From Enterobacter ludwigii (GTDB taxonomy: Bacteria; Pseudomonadota; Gammaproteobacteria; Enterobacterales; Enterobacteriaceae), in assembly GCA_023023105.1 (NCBI GenBank), contig CP083824.1, positions 2,294,001 through 2,358,000 on the forward strand: a stretch of DNA of 64,000 nt, given 5' to 3'. Position numbers and translations under genes: made by a program. Positions within the stretch are counted from its first letter, which is position 1; every line of letters begins with the position of its first letter. Under the pieces are notes generated by a model. The model searched no databases. It saw nothing but the letters and a program-made list of their open reading frames with translations, and was not told where the DNA came from. Positions 55,209-64,000 of this stretch are shown here, one piece after another.

Positions 55209-56578
55209 TATTCTGAGTCCGTTTTATATTTCAGCAGCAGCGAGACGGTAAACGCCACGCCGAAGGCAATCACCATGCCGATAATATAGTTGAGCAGAGA
55301 GCTTGCCTGCACAATGGCCATACCTGGAATAGCGGTCAACCCAACGGCAGTCATATAAACATGCACTGAGACCACCCAGGCCCCGCCCACCGCACCGCCA
55401 ATCAACGCGGCAATAAACGGTTTTACGAAACGCAGGTTGATACCAAAAATGGCCGCTTCAGTAATACCGAGCATGGCAGAGAACGCCGAAGGTAAGGTAA
55501 TGGCTTTGATTTTGGCATCTTTGGTTTTGAACCACACCGCCAGACAGGCGCCGCCCTGTGCTACGTTCGCCATCGCCCAGATCGGCAGCAGGAAGTTAAC
55601 GCCAATCGACGGGTTACCCAGCAGACCTGCTTCAATCGCGTGGAAACTGTGGTGAATACCGGTGATCACAATCACCGAATACAGTCCGCCGAACAGCAGC
55701 CCGGCGAGCCAGCCCGTGTGGGCGATCAGCGTGCTCAGAATAAAGGAGATACCGTCGCCCAGGGCGCGCCCCGCCGGGCCGATAATCAGCAAGGCGATAA
55801 ATCCGGAGATAACGACGGTGAGGAACGGTGTCAGGATCAGGTCTAACGCATCCGGGATCGCGCGGCGCAGGTTTTTCTCCACGATGCTCATGAACCAGAC
55901 GGCCAGCAGCACCGGGAAAACCGTGCCCTGGTAACCAATCATTGCGATCTCAAGGCCGAAGAAATTCATGGTGTGGAAACCGGACGCCACGCCCCAGGCG
56001 TTGGTCAGCGCCGGGTGCGTCAGAATGCCGCCCAGCGTCGCGCCGAGATACGGGTTGCCGCCAAATTCCCGCGCGGCGGTAAAACCAATCAGAATAGGCA
56101 GAATGATAAACGCCGCCGAGCTGCACATGTCCAGCATGATGTAGATGGCGTTATCCGCATTGACCCAGCCGTAGGTTTTCACCATACCGAGCAGGCCCAT
56201 CAGCAGGCCGGACGCCACAATCGCGGGAATGATCGGCACAAAGATGTTGGAGAGCAGACGGGCAATGCGCTGGAACGGGTTCAGCTTGCGCGCCGCCAGA
56301 TCCGCGGCTTCGGATTTACTGGATTCGCTAATCCCCGCAGCCTGAATAAACGCGGCATAAACCTTGTTGACCACGCCCGTGCCAAAAATCACCTGCATCT
56401 GCCCGGCGTTACGGAAACAGCCCTTCACGCCCTCGACCTTGCCGATAGCCTGCTGATCTGCCAGCGCGTCATCGACCAGCACCAGACGAAGACGCGTTGC
56501 GCAATGCGCCGCGCTGGCGATATTTTCCTTGCCACCGAGCAGCGGAATAAGCTCGCGGGCGATTTGATTAAAATCCAT
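55208..56578 (-). CDS. scrA: PTS sucrose transporter subunit IIBC, ScrA
   Basis: A 456-residue EIIBC permease that imports sucrose and phosphorylates it. The IIB domain carries the phospho-Cys motif ASAAHCATRLRLVLVDD (Cys26). The IIC domain has about ten helices with GLYSVIVITGIHHSFHAIEA and the GITEAAIFGINLRF signature of the sucrose/beta-glucoside group. There is no IIA domain; the chromosomal glucose IIA is the usual donor in this family. It is followed directly by scrB. Confidence 0.95.
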   Translation of the reverse strand: MDFNQIARELIPLLGGKENIASAAHCATRLRLVLVDDALADQQAIGKVEGVKGCFRNAGQMQVIFGTGVVNKVYAAFIQAAGISESSKSEAADLAARKLNPFQRIARLLSNIFVPIIPAIVASGLLMGLLGMVKTYGWVNADNAIYIMLDMCSSAAFIILPILIGFTAAREFGGNPYLGATLGGILTHPALTNAWGVASGFHTMNFFGLEIAMIGYQGTVFPVLLAVWFMSIVEKNLRRAIPDALDLILTPFLTVVISGFIALLIIGPAGRALGDGISFILSTLIAHTGWLAGLLFGGLYSVIVITGIHHSFHAIEAGLLGNPSIGVNFLLPIWAMANVAQGGACLAVWFKTKDAKIKAITLPSAFSAMLGITEAAIFGINLRFVKPFIAALIGGAVGGAWVVSVHVYMTAVGLTAIPGMAIVQASSLLNYIIGMVIAFGVAFTVSLLLKYKTDSE

Positions 56579-56644
56579 AGATACCTCTGCCTGACTTCTT
56601 TTTATGATGTGCGAAACGCCCCCGCCAGGCGGGAGCGTGATGGG

Positions 56645-58174
<1,530 letters not shown>

Positions 58175-58204
58175 CTAAAAGAAGTCATTAAACGTGCTAA
58201 ATTG

Positions 58205-58218
58205 CTAAACCGGTTTAG
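58205..58218. promoter_or_regulatory. ScrR operator in the scrY promoter region, perfect palindrome
   Basis: ctaaaccggtttag is a perfect 14-bp palindrome 43 bp upstream of the scrY start and matches the LacI/ScrR-type operator. Confidence 0.85.
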
Positions 58219-58264
58219 GTTGCTGATACTAAACCTCTGAATTTTGGATCGGCAATCTTTTTTG

Positions 58265-58278
58265 CTAAACCGTTTTAG
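58265..58278. promoter_or_regulatory. Second ScrR operator between scrK and scrY
   Basis: ctaaaccgttttag differs from the 58205 palindrome by one base and lies about 103 bp upstream of the scrY start, so a repressor loop between the two is possible. Confidence 0.8.
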
Positions 58279-58335
58279 TAAGTGTGATCGAGGCGACAAT
58301 TCAGGCCGCCGGATGGCGGCCAGCAATGGGAGGAA

Positions 58336-59226
58336 TTACAGGGCGTGCTGATATGGCAGAGCCGTCATGGCGCCTTTTGCCGTGGTGGCTAACGCACCGC
58401 AGCGTTGAGCTAAAGCGATAACGGACGTCAACGGCTGACCGGCGGCCAGCCCGTAAAGCAGCCCCGCCACAAAGGCATCGCCTGCGCCGGTCGTATCGAC
58501 ACATTTCACAGGCGTGGCCGGATAGTGTTTCACGGTGCCCTCATGCCATGCGATGACGCCCTCTTTACCCTGTGTAACCAGCACCAGATGTGCCGGGCAG
58601 CGATTCATGAGCTTATCCAGACCGGTCTCCACCTGCGTTTCGCCAGTGAAAAAGGCCAGCTCTTCGAGAGAAAGTTTCACCACGTCTGCACCCTGCAGAG
58701 CGCGTTCGAGACAGCGGCGAAGCTCGTTCTCATCCTGCCAGAGGTCCGGGCGAATATTGGGATCGAAACTGACGTAACCACCCGCTTCCCGGATGGAGGC
58801 CATCGCCCTGAAGGTCGCAGAACGGCTTGGCTCTGCGCTCAACGCGATGGAACAGACATGCAGCCACTCCCCGGCGCTGAAGCTCGGGAGATCGGCCGTT
58901 TCCAGAAACAGATCGGCGCTCGGGCGCACCATGAAGGTAAACGAGCGTTCGCCGTGGTCATCCAGATCCACTACCACCGTAGAGGTACGATGCGCCGGGT
59001 CCAGGCGCATATACTTCACGTCGACTCGCTCGTCGGCTAATGTCTTAGACATAAAACGCCCGAACGGGTCATCGCCAACTCTGCCGATAAAGGCGCTTCG
59101 ACCGCCCAGCCGGGCTATACCGACGGCGACGTTTGCCGGTGCACCGCCGGGACACTGCAGTAATCTGCCTTCGCCGTCAGGCAGCAAATCCACTACCGCA
59201 TCGCCAAGTACCCAGATTTTTTTCAT
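58336..59226 (-). CDS. scrK: Fructokinase ScrK (PfkB family)
   Basis: A 296-residue ribokinase/PfkB-type sugar kinase that phosphorylates the fructose released by ScrB. It starts MKKIWVLGDAVVDLLPDGEG and has the PfkB signature GGAPANVAVGIARLGG near residue 28 and the ATP/anion-hole motif CVDTTGAGDAFVAGLL near residue 240, containing the catalytic Asp. It is the promoter-proximal gene of scrKYABR. Operators lie both before it and between it and scrY, so scrK and scrYAB can be regulated separately. Confidence 0.94.
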   Translation of the reverse strand: MKKIWVLGDAVVDLLPDGEGRLLQCPGGAPANVAVGIARLGGRSAFIGRVGDDPFGRFMSKTLADERVDVKYMRLDPAHRTSTVVVDLDDHGERSFTFMVRPSADLFLETADLPSFSAGEWLHVCSIALSAEPSRSATFRAMASIREAGGYVSFDPNIRPDLWQDENELRRCLERALQGADVVKLSLEELAFFTGETQVETGLDKLMNRCPAHLVLVTQGKEGVIAWHEGTVKHYPATPVKCVDTTGAGDAFVAGLLYGLAAGQPLTSVIALAQRCGALATTAKGAMTALPYQHAL

Positions 59227-59249
59227 GTGATCCTCTTAGCTAAACATTG

Positions 59250-59263
59250 TTAAACCGTTTTAG
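59250..59263. promoter_or_regulatory. ScrR operator upstream of scrK
   Basis: ttaaaccgttttag lies 24 bp upstream of the scrK start and is close to the two operators before scrY. A half-site (gctaaacattg) adjoins it. Confidence 0.78.
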
Positions 59264-59315
59264 CTATTTAAGCACAGGTCAGGAAAAGGGGAAATAACGA
59301 GGGTGGAAAATTGGC

Positions 59316-60527
59316 TTAACGCACCAGATGCGGCCAGTGAATATCGCCTACGCCATTAAGCTGTGGACGGGCAAACAGAAAGCCCTGGAAACGGCGGATC
59401 CCGGCTGATTCAAGCCAGCACCACTCCTCCATTTTCTCGATCCCTTCCGCCACCAGGGTGATTTCGAGGTCGGAGCAACAGCTGACAATCGAGCGCACGA
59501 TCGCCTGTTTCGGGCCGCTAAGATGAATATTGCTGACAATTTCCCGGTCAATTTTAATTTTATCCGGCTGGAACCGGGTCAGCAGCGAAAGCCCCGCATA
59601 GCCGGAACCAAAATCGTCAATCGCCAGGCCAATGCCTTCAGCACGAAGTTGTTTAATGGCGCTATTAAACTGGTTGAAGCCGGAAATCATCTCGTTTTCA
59701 GTGACTTCAATGACAACCTGCTCCGGTTTAAGCCCGTGTTTTTTAATTTGATCCGCCAGAAATGCCACGGCGCCAGGAACATTGACCAGCGACATCGGTA
59801 ACAGATTTACCGCAATTTTATGGTTACCAATACCGAGCTTTTCAGCCAGCGCAAAGGCATAGACTTTCGTCTGAAGGTCAATTTCGTAGATTTTGTCCGG
59901 GTCGAGGGAGCTGAAAAAATGCTCCGGACTGCCGCCATCATTACCGCGAATGAGGGCTTCAAGTGAACTAATCTTCCCTTCGGAGGGCTCAACAATGGGC
60001 TGGAGCGCAAACTGGCAAGATTGGTTAGCCAGCAGGCCCAGGCTATCACCAAACGGTAATGTCTCCGGTGAGAGCGTCCATTTTGTCGGGTCGTAACGTT
60101 CCCCAGACGAGGACGGTCGCTGATCTGTAATAAACCTCTGGATAAATTTGAATACCCGATCATCAGAGGCGAGATAGCTGTCCAGCTTGCTGTAACGCAG
60201 TACCGACTGTAGCACGTCTTTCGCCGACTGGATCTGCAGGTCGAAGAGCAGCATACCGACATTTTCGAACCGTCTGCGCGGGCCGTAGTCCCGCATCAGT
60301 TCAACCACACCACTGTGCCGTTTATCCTCACGGATGGTGTGGAACAATTTGACCACACTCTCTTCCGACCCTTCTAGGATTTGCATAACATCACTCCCTT
60401 TAGCCAGGAGGACGCCGGTAATATCCAGTTTTGTGTTGCGGCCCCTGGCCCGCTCCACCAGCTCCCGCAGTTCGGTGGACGGGTGGGATAAATTCAACTG
60501 GCTTCGGTAAATGAGCGTTGTCAGCAC
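59316..60527 (-). CDS. bluF: BLUF-EAL blue-light receptor (BluF/BlrP1-like)
   Basis: A 403-residue protein with an N-terminal BLUF domain (LTTLIYRSQ with the flavin-binding Tyr, VMQILEG with the conserved Gln, about 1-95) and a C-terminal EAL domain (about 155-400). A GTG start at 60527 is chosen because it aligns with the start of E. coli BluF and Klebsiella BlrP1; a TTG at 60542 adds five residues. The EAL residues look complete: SSLEALIRG, NLLP, IEVTENE, IDDFGSGY, KIDRE, AEGIE. This points to an active c-di-GMP phosphodiesterase like BlrP1 rather than the degenerate E. coli BluF anti-repressor. Confidence 0.87.
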   Translation of the reverse strand: MLTTLIYRSQLNLSHPSTELRELVERARGRNTKLDITGVLLAKGSDVMQILEGSEESVVKLFHTIREDKRHSGVVELMRDYGPRRRFENVGMLLFDLQIQSAKDVLQSVLRYSKLDSYLASDDRVFKFIQRFITDQRPSSSGERYDPTKWTLSPETLPFGDSLGLLANQSCQFALQPIVEPSEGKISSLEALIRGNDGGSPEHFFSSLDPDKIYEIDLQTKVYAFALAEKLGIGNHKIAVNLLPMSLVNVPGAVAFLADQIKKHGLKPEQVVIEVTENEMISGFNQFNSAIKQLRAEGIGLAIDDFGSGYAGLSLLTRFQPDKIKIDREIVSNIHLSGPKQAIVRSIVSCCSDLEITLVAEGIEKMEEWCWLESAGIRRFQGFLFARPQLNGVGDIHWPHLVR

Positions 60528-60628
60528 AAGAGCGGGTTCCAATGAGAGAGAAAGGTGCCTTGAACCTACTGTTTATCATAATTAATCAGTGCGACCTAAC
60601 ATATTCACGCCACAAGGGTTCTTTACGG

Positions 60629-62104
60629 TTATTGATCCCCGATCCGGCCGCCGATCCTCTCCAGCATGTAGTCGTAGAACGGGTTCGAGGTGACTCGCAT
60701 GAGCGCCTCTTTTCCGACGCTCAACACGGACGTTTCTCCCCAGAGCGCAATCGTCCCCAGGCTAATGCCATAGTGGTTTTTCACGCCAGGTTCGCGGCCA
60801 TACAGATCGTCATCCGGCGGGAACGGCACGGCAATATGCGACAGGGAGTAGACATCCTGCGGCCAGGACTGTGCAAGCGGTACGACTGTCTCATGGGTGC
60901 TGCCTGCCGGGGTTATTTTCGCCACCGTCGAGAAACTGTGCTCGCTGGCATTGGTGATAATCGTGACACTGTAACGCCTCTGTTCGACGGGCAGCAGCGA
61001 CGAGGCCGCCGTCCAGGATGACGGCTTAAACAAAGGACGGAAACTTGCCGCCTGGTTGATATCAAACATAACCAGTTCACTGCCGTTCTCCGGAAGCTGA
61101 TCAAATAACCCGGTTACCACCGCGCGGGTACTGACCGTGGAATCCATCACTGACTGAAACGCCAGAACCGGCGGCAACTGCCCCAGTTTGTGTTCCCGCG
61201 CCGCGCGGCCAATCTGCTCCTGAAGGGTCTTCGTCAACAGCCACGACTGGCGGGCAGCATTTACCGGGAACGAGTTGTATTTATACGGATTATATTCCGG
61301 CGAGATATTCAGCCACGCCGCTTTGGCAAACGCCGGCAGCAGCGCCGGTAACCCGGCGAAACCGGCAAACCGCGCAAAGGCCGTCACGCCAATCATCGGT
61401 GAAAGCAGTACCACCTGCTGCGGTCGATGAAGTGAAGTGGAATCCAGCGCATCAAGGGTATATTTCATCGCCAGCGCCCCGCCGTTGGAGTACCCCACCA
61501 GATGGAGTGGCGCACTCTCTCCCGCCAGACGCGTGGCTTCCCGCACAGCAAGGCGCGTTGCCGCCAGCCACATCTCCCAGTCAACGTCCGTCAGCGCGCC
61601 GGGCGCGGTGCCGTGTCCGGGTAGCCGCGGTACCACTGCCACAAACCCGTGCTGCTGATAATGCAAAGCCAGGTGTCTTACACTGTAAGGTGAGTCCGTC
61701 AATCCGTGCAGCAACACCACCGCACCGCGCGGCTTTCCGGCAGGCATCAGCACAAATGAACGGTTGGCATCTGGTGAAAACTGACCGGGCCACACCAGGC
61801 TCTGGCGGTAATAACGGTTTAACGGGGTTTGTTCCTCGCCCGCTGTTTTCGCCGTCACCGCGTTATCCAGATCGGTGAAAATCGCCTTTTCCCGGGCCTG
61901 ATACCCGGAAAAATCGGCTTTGTCCAGCTCGCGCACGGACATCTCATCTGCCCGCCAGGTATGCCAGGGGTGCAGTTCCGGCCCCTGCTGAGACAGATAC
62001 GCCCGCACAGCAAGCAGCACGACCAGGACGATCCCCGCTACCATCGCTATTTTTTTTGCGAGAGACATCAGGCGCACGCTGACACGCCAGGACAAATTCG
62101 CCAT
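60629..62104 (-). CDS. Membrane-anchored alpha/beta hydrolase (lysophospholipase-like)
   Basis: A 491-residue protein. ATG 62104 has AAGGGA upstream; the longer frame at 62146 lacks it. A single N-terminal membrane anchor (SLAKKIAMVAGIVLVVLLAV) is followed by a serine hydrolase domain with VVLLHGLTDSPYSVRHLALH and the elbow LHLVGYSNGGALAMKYTLDA (nucleophile Ser in GYSNGG). The rest of the protein is long compared with simple lysophospholipases. It stands alone, convergent with nothing obvious, so the substrate is unknown. Confidence 0.82.
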   Translation of the reverse strand: MANLSWRVSVRLMSLAKKIAMVAGIVLVVLLAVRAYLSQQGPELHPWHTWRADEMSVRELDKADFSGYQAREKAIFTDLDNAVTAKTAGEEQTPLNRYYRQSLVWPGQFSPDANRSFVLMPAGKPRGAVVLLHGLTDSPYSVRHLALHYQQHGFVAVVPRLPGHGTAPGALTDVDWEMWLAATRLAVREATRLAGESAPLHLVGYSNGGALAMKYTLDALDSTSLHRPQQVVLLSPMIGVTAFARFAGFAGLPALLPAFAKAAWLNISPEYNPYKYNSFPVNAARQSWLLTKTLQEQIGRAAREHKLGQLPPVLAFQSVMDSTVSTRAVVTGLFDQLPENGSELVMFDINQAASFRPLFKPSSWTAASSLLPVEQRRYSVTIITNASEHSFSTVAKITPAGSTHETVVPLAQSWPQDVYSLSHIAVPFPPDDDLYGREPGVKNHYGISLGTIALWGETSVLSVGKEALMRVTSNPFYDYMLERIGGRIGDQ

Positions 62105-62370
62105 GCCGGGATCCCTTTTATTTTCACTGTGTTTATATCTTATCAAAAATGTGAAGAAGCTGACGTATTCAACAAATTCATACCTGCCCGCTCAGCCAGT
62201 GCACCAAAAGTGAACTAGGCTGCACAAATGTTGATCATTGGTTAATTAAATATTGCATGAAGTTTGTGTCGCAGCAGGTTCTCACTGCCCTGTGACTCTG
62301 GCACGCGTCATGCATTGTTAATCAGGTAACACAATTCTGGCGACTGACAGCCTGTTAACAGCGAGGCGCT

Positions 62371-63225
62371 ATGACGACAAAACCCGAGATGTTGAGCCGT
62401 ATCGAAGCGACCTTCAGCCAACTGACGCCCAGCGAAAAACGGGTTGGCAGCTGGCTACTGGCGCACACCGCGCAAATTCCGTTTGAAACGGCAGAGAGCG
62501 TCGGTCTGGCGACCGGTACCAGCGGCATCACCGTCGGACGCTTCCTGCGCAAGCTGGGGTATCGTAACCTGGAAGACGCCAAGAAAAGCCTGCGCGACCC
62601 TTACCAGCCCTGGGGCATGAATGAGCGTCTGGACTCCTGGCAGCAGCAGCGCCCCCTGCCCAATCGCCTTCAGCACGCTTTGTCGCTGGAAGTGGATGCC
62701 ATCACGCAGGTGTATCAGTTGGCGCAAACGGACACCTTCCGCCAGGTGGTGCATCAGTTGGCTCACGCGGAGGCCGTTTTTGTGCTGGGAATTCAGTCGA
62801 CCCGCGGGATAGCCAACGCTTTCTTCAGCCACCTCGAGTATCTCCGCCCGGGCGTCAGCTATTCCGAGGGGGCATCCGGGAGCTGGGTTGAATCTCTGAA
62901 CTCAGGGTTTTCTCATCCCTATGTGGTGCTGACAGATACCCGTACCTACTCCGCTGTCGCTCGGCAGTACTGCCGTGTTGCAAGTGAGAAACAGATCCCC
63001 CTGGCCTTGATCACTGATATCTGGTGTCCGTGGGCACGCGATTATCAGATTGATTTACTGCAAGTGAAAACCGATACCGGCCATTTCTGGGATTCACTTG
63101 CCCCCGTGAGCTGTCTGTTCAACCTGCTGCTGTCGGGCGTGGTGGAAGCGTTAGGTGACGCGCTTCCGGCGCGCCTGGCCGTAAACCGACAATTACAACA
63201 AGAGTTTGGCCAATTCGAACGCTAA
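62371..63225 (+). CDS. MurR/RpiR-family transcriptional regulator of the ddp operon
   Basis: A 284-residue regulator. The N-terminal HTH_6 domain (IEATFSQLTPSEKRVGSWLL, ATGTSGITVGRFLRKLGY) is followed by a SIS sugar-isomerase-like effector domain (FVLGIQSTRGIANAFFSHLE). It precedes ddpX by 12 bp and lies in the same direction, so it probably controls the ddp genes, alone or with stationary-phase signals. The ligand may be a peptidoglycan-derived compound; this is inference. Confidence 0.88.
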   Translation: MTTKPEMLSRIEATFSQLTPSEKRVGSWLLAHTAQIPFETAESVGLATGTSGITVGRFLRKLGYRNLEDAKKSLRDPYQPWGMNERLDSWQQQRPLPNRLQHALSLEVDAITQVYQLAQTDTFRQVVHQLAHAEAVFVLGIQSTRGIANAFFSHLEYLRPGVSYSEGASGSWVESLNSGFSHPYVVLTDTRTYSAVARQYCRVASEKQIPLALITDIWCPWARDYQIDLLQVKTDTGHFWDSLAPVSCLFNLLLSGVVEALGDALPARLAVNRQLQQEFGQFER

Positions 63226-63237
63226 AGGAGCGGAGCT

Positions 63238-63813
63238 ATGCCCGAAGAGAGTGAACTGATTGATGTGGCGAAAGCGTTTCCCACGCTGCACATCGATCTG
63301 AAGTACGCCACCGCCGACAACATCACTGGTCGCCCGATCTATCAGGAAGCACAGTGCCTGCTGCATACCGACGCGGCCACCGCACTGGCGAAAGCCATCG
63401 GTATTGCCACGCTGGCCGGGTTGAAACTGGTGGTGTACGACGCCTATCGACCGCAACAGGCGCAGGCCCAGCTGTGGGATGCCTGCCCAAACCCGGAATA
63501 TGTGGTGGATGTGGCGATTGGCTCCAATCACAGCCGCGGTACGGCTATCGACGTCACGCTGATGGATGAACATAACACCGTGCTGGATATGGGTGCCGGT
63601 TTTGACGAAATGCATGACCGCTCGCATCCGTATCATCCCTCCGTGCCACCGCACGCACAGCGCAACCGTCTGCTGCTGAACGCCATCATGTTCGGCGGCG
63701 GTTTTGTGGGGATCAGCAGCGAATGGTGGCATTTCGAACTGCCGAATGCCGCCAGCTATCCGCTGCTTGACGACCGTTTTGCCTGTTTTCCATTGACGCA
63801 CCCCCCTCTTTGA
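63238..63813 (+). CDS. ddpX: D-Ala-D-Ala dipeptidase DdpX (VanX-like)
   Basis: A 191-residue zinc dipeptidase that hydrolyses D-alanyl-D-alanine, letting the cell reuse it as carbon source. It has the VanX motifs VYDAYRP (catalytic Arg), SNHSRGTAIDVTL (zinc His and Asp) and SSEWWHFEL (Glu base and zinc His). There is no signal peptide, as for E. coli DdpX. AAAGGAGCGGAGCT precedes the ATG. Confidence 0.93.
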   Translation: MPEESELIDVAKAFPTLHIDLKYATADNITGRPIYQEAQCLLHTDAATALAKAIGIATLAGLKLVVYDAYRPQQAQAQLWDACPNPEYVVDVAIGSNHSRGTAIDVTLMDEHNTVLDMGAGFDEMHDRSHPYHPSVPPHAQRNRLLLNAIMFGGGFVGISSEWWHFELPNAASYPLLDDRFACFPLTHPPL

Positions 63814-63828
63814 ACCTGGAGCACTGCC

Positions 63829-64000
63829 ATGAAAACAACGCTTCTCACGACCGTAATTGCCGCCACGCTGGCACTGAGCGCCCCGCTGGCGCTGGCTTCC
63901 GTCCCGAAAGACATGCTGGTGATCGGTAAAGCAGCTGACCCGCAAACGCTCGATCCTGCCGTAACGATTGATAACAACGACTGGACCGTCACCTATCCGT
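63829..64000 (+). CDS. ddpA: D-Ala-D-Ala ABC transporter substrate-binding protein DdpA, N-terminal part
   Basis: The first 57 codons of a periplasmic SBP of the DppA/OppA family. The signal peptide (MKTTLLTTVIAATLALSAPL, then ALAS) is followed by a mature start with DMLVIGKAADPQTLDPAVTI. It is the next gene after ddpX, 15 bp away, so it should be ddpA with ddpBCDF beyond the window edge. GGAGC precedes the ATG. Confidence 0.85.
   Translation, partial: MKTTLLTTVIAATLALSAPLALASVPKDMLVIGKAADPQTLDPAVTIDNNDWTVTYP

Noticed and set aside
63193..63945. 250-codon minus-strand ORF opposite ddpX
   Set aside because: Antisense shadow of ddpX, whose catalytic motifs are intact in the plus-strand frame.

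Overview
The window looks like a chromosomal segment of a member of the Enterobacteriaceae, most likely the Enterobacter cloacae complex or a close relative such as Lelliottia. The basis is a full scrK-scrYAB-scrR sucrose regulon, scs copper-tolerance genes, a sil/cus efflux system, a ddp dipeptide operon, a Tle3-type T6SS phospholipase with duplicated Tli immunity genes, IS1 and an IS903-type element. The taxon is inferred from gene content; no rRNA or tRNA gene was seen.

Layout. 1-2172: the end of a DeoR-type regulator and an MscS-type channel. 2.3-12.75 kb: an accessory block whose ends carry imperfect direct repeats (2282-2352 and 12690-12753). Its left half, on the minus strand, is a class-3 lipase / PhoD-like phosphatase / unknown-protein operon. 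Its right half, on the plus strand, has a small unknown protein coupled to a membrane-anchored GH19 muramidase-like enzyme. After these come a 949-residue protein with a periplasmic propeller, a membrane helix and a NACHT-type NTPase, and a secreted Rhs-like protein whose start overlaps it. This last pair is the best candidate for an undescribed system.

12.8-28.7 kb: a split silver/copper locus. A shortened silE with its own SilR-type box lies about 7 kb beyond the distal end of silCFBA and is separated from it by two foreign or accessory pieces. One is an alpha-pore-forming toxin operon (two intact components, one interrupted by an IS903-type element) headed by a small protein with a cystatin QxVxG motif. 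The other is a HipA-like kinase gene (yjjJ). silRS is divergent from silCFBA, with a perfect SilR/CusR palindrome between them.

28.7-43.3 kb: mostly housekeeping or niche genes: a LysR/DHA2 transporter pair, a DUF969-DUF979-DUF2891 operon with a divergent winged-helix regulator, a class C acid phosphatase, an MBL-fold hydrolase, a VF530-family protein and digH. These are followed by dsbG with scsC, scsB and scsA, and a histidine-rich membrane protein coupled to an ECF sigma factor.

43.5-51 kb: an orphan T6SS island, vgrG-tle-tli1-tli2 on the minus strand with a divergent PAAR gene. tli1 is cut by a complete 768-bp IS1, and tli2 is preceded by a short copy of the 3' end of tle, so it arose by tandem duplication. 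51-64 kb: a chemoreceptor, the scr regulon with three visible ScrR operators, a BLUF-EAL photoreceptor, an alpha/beta hydrolase, and the start of a ddp operon (RpiR-type regulator, ddpX, ddpA) that runs off the window.
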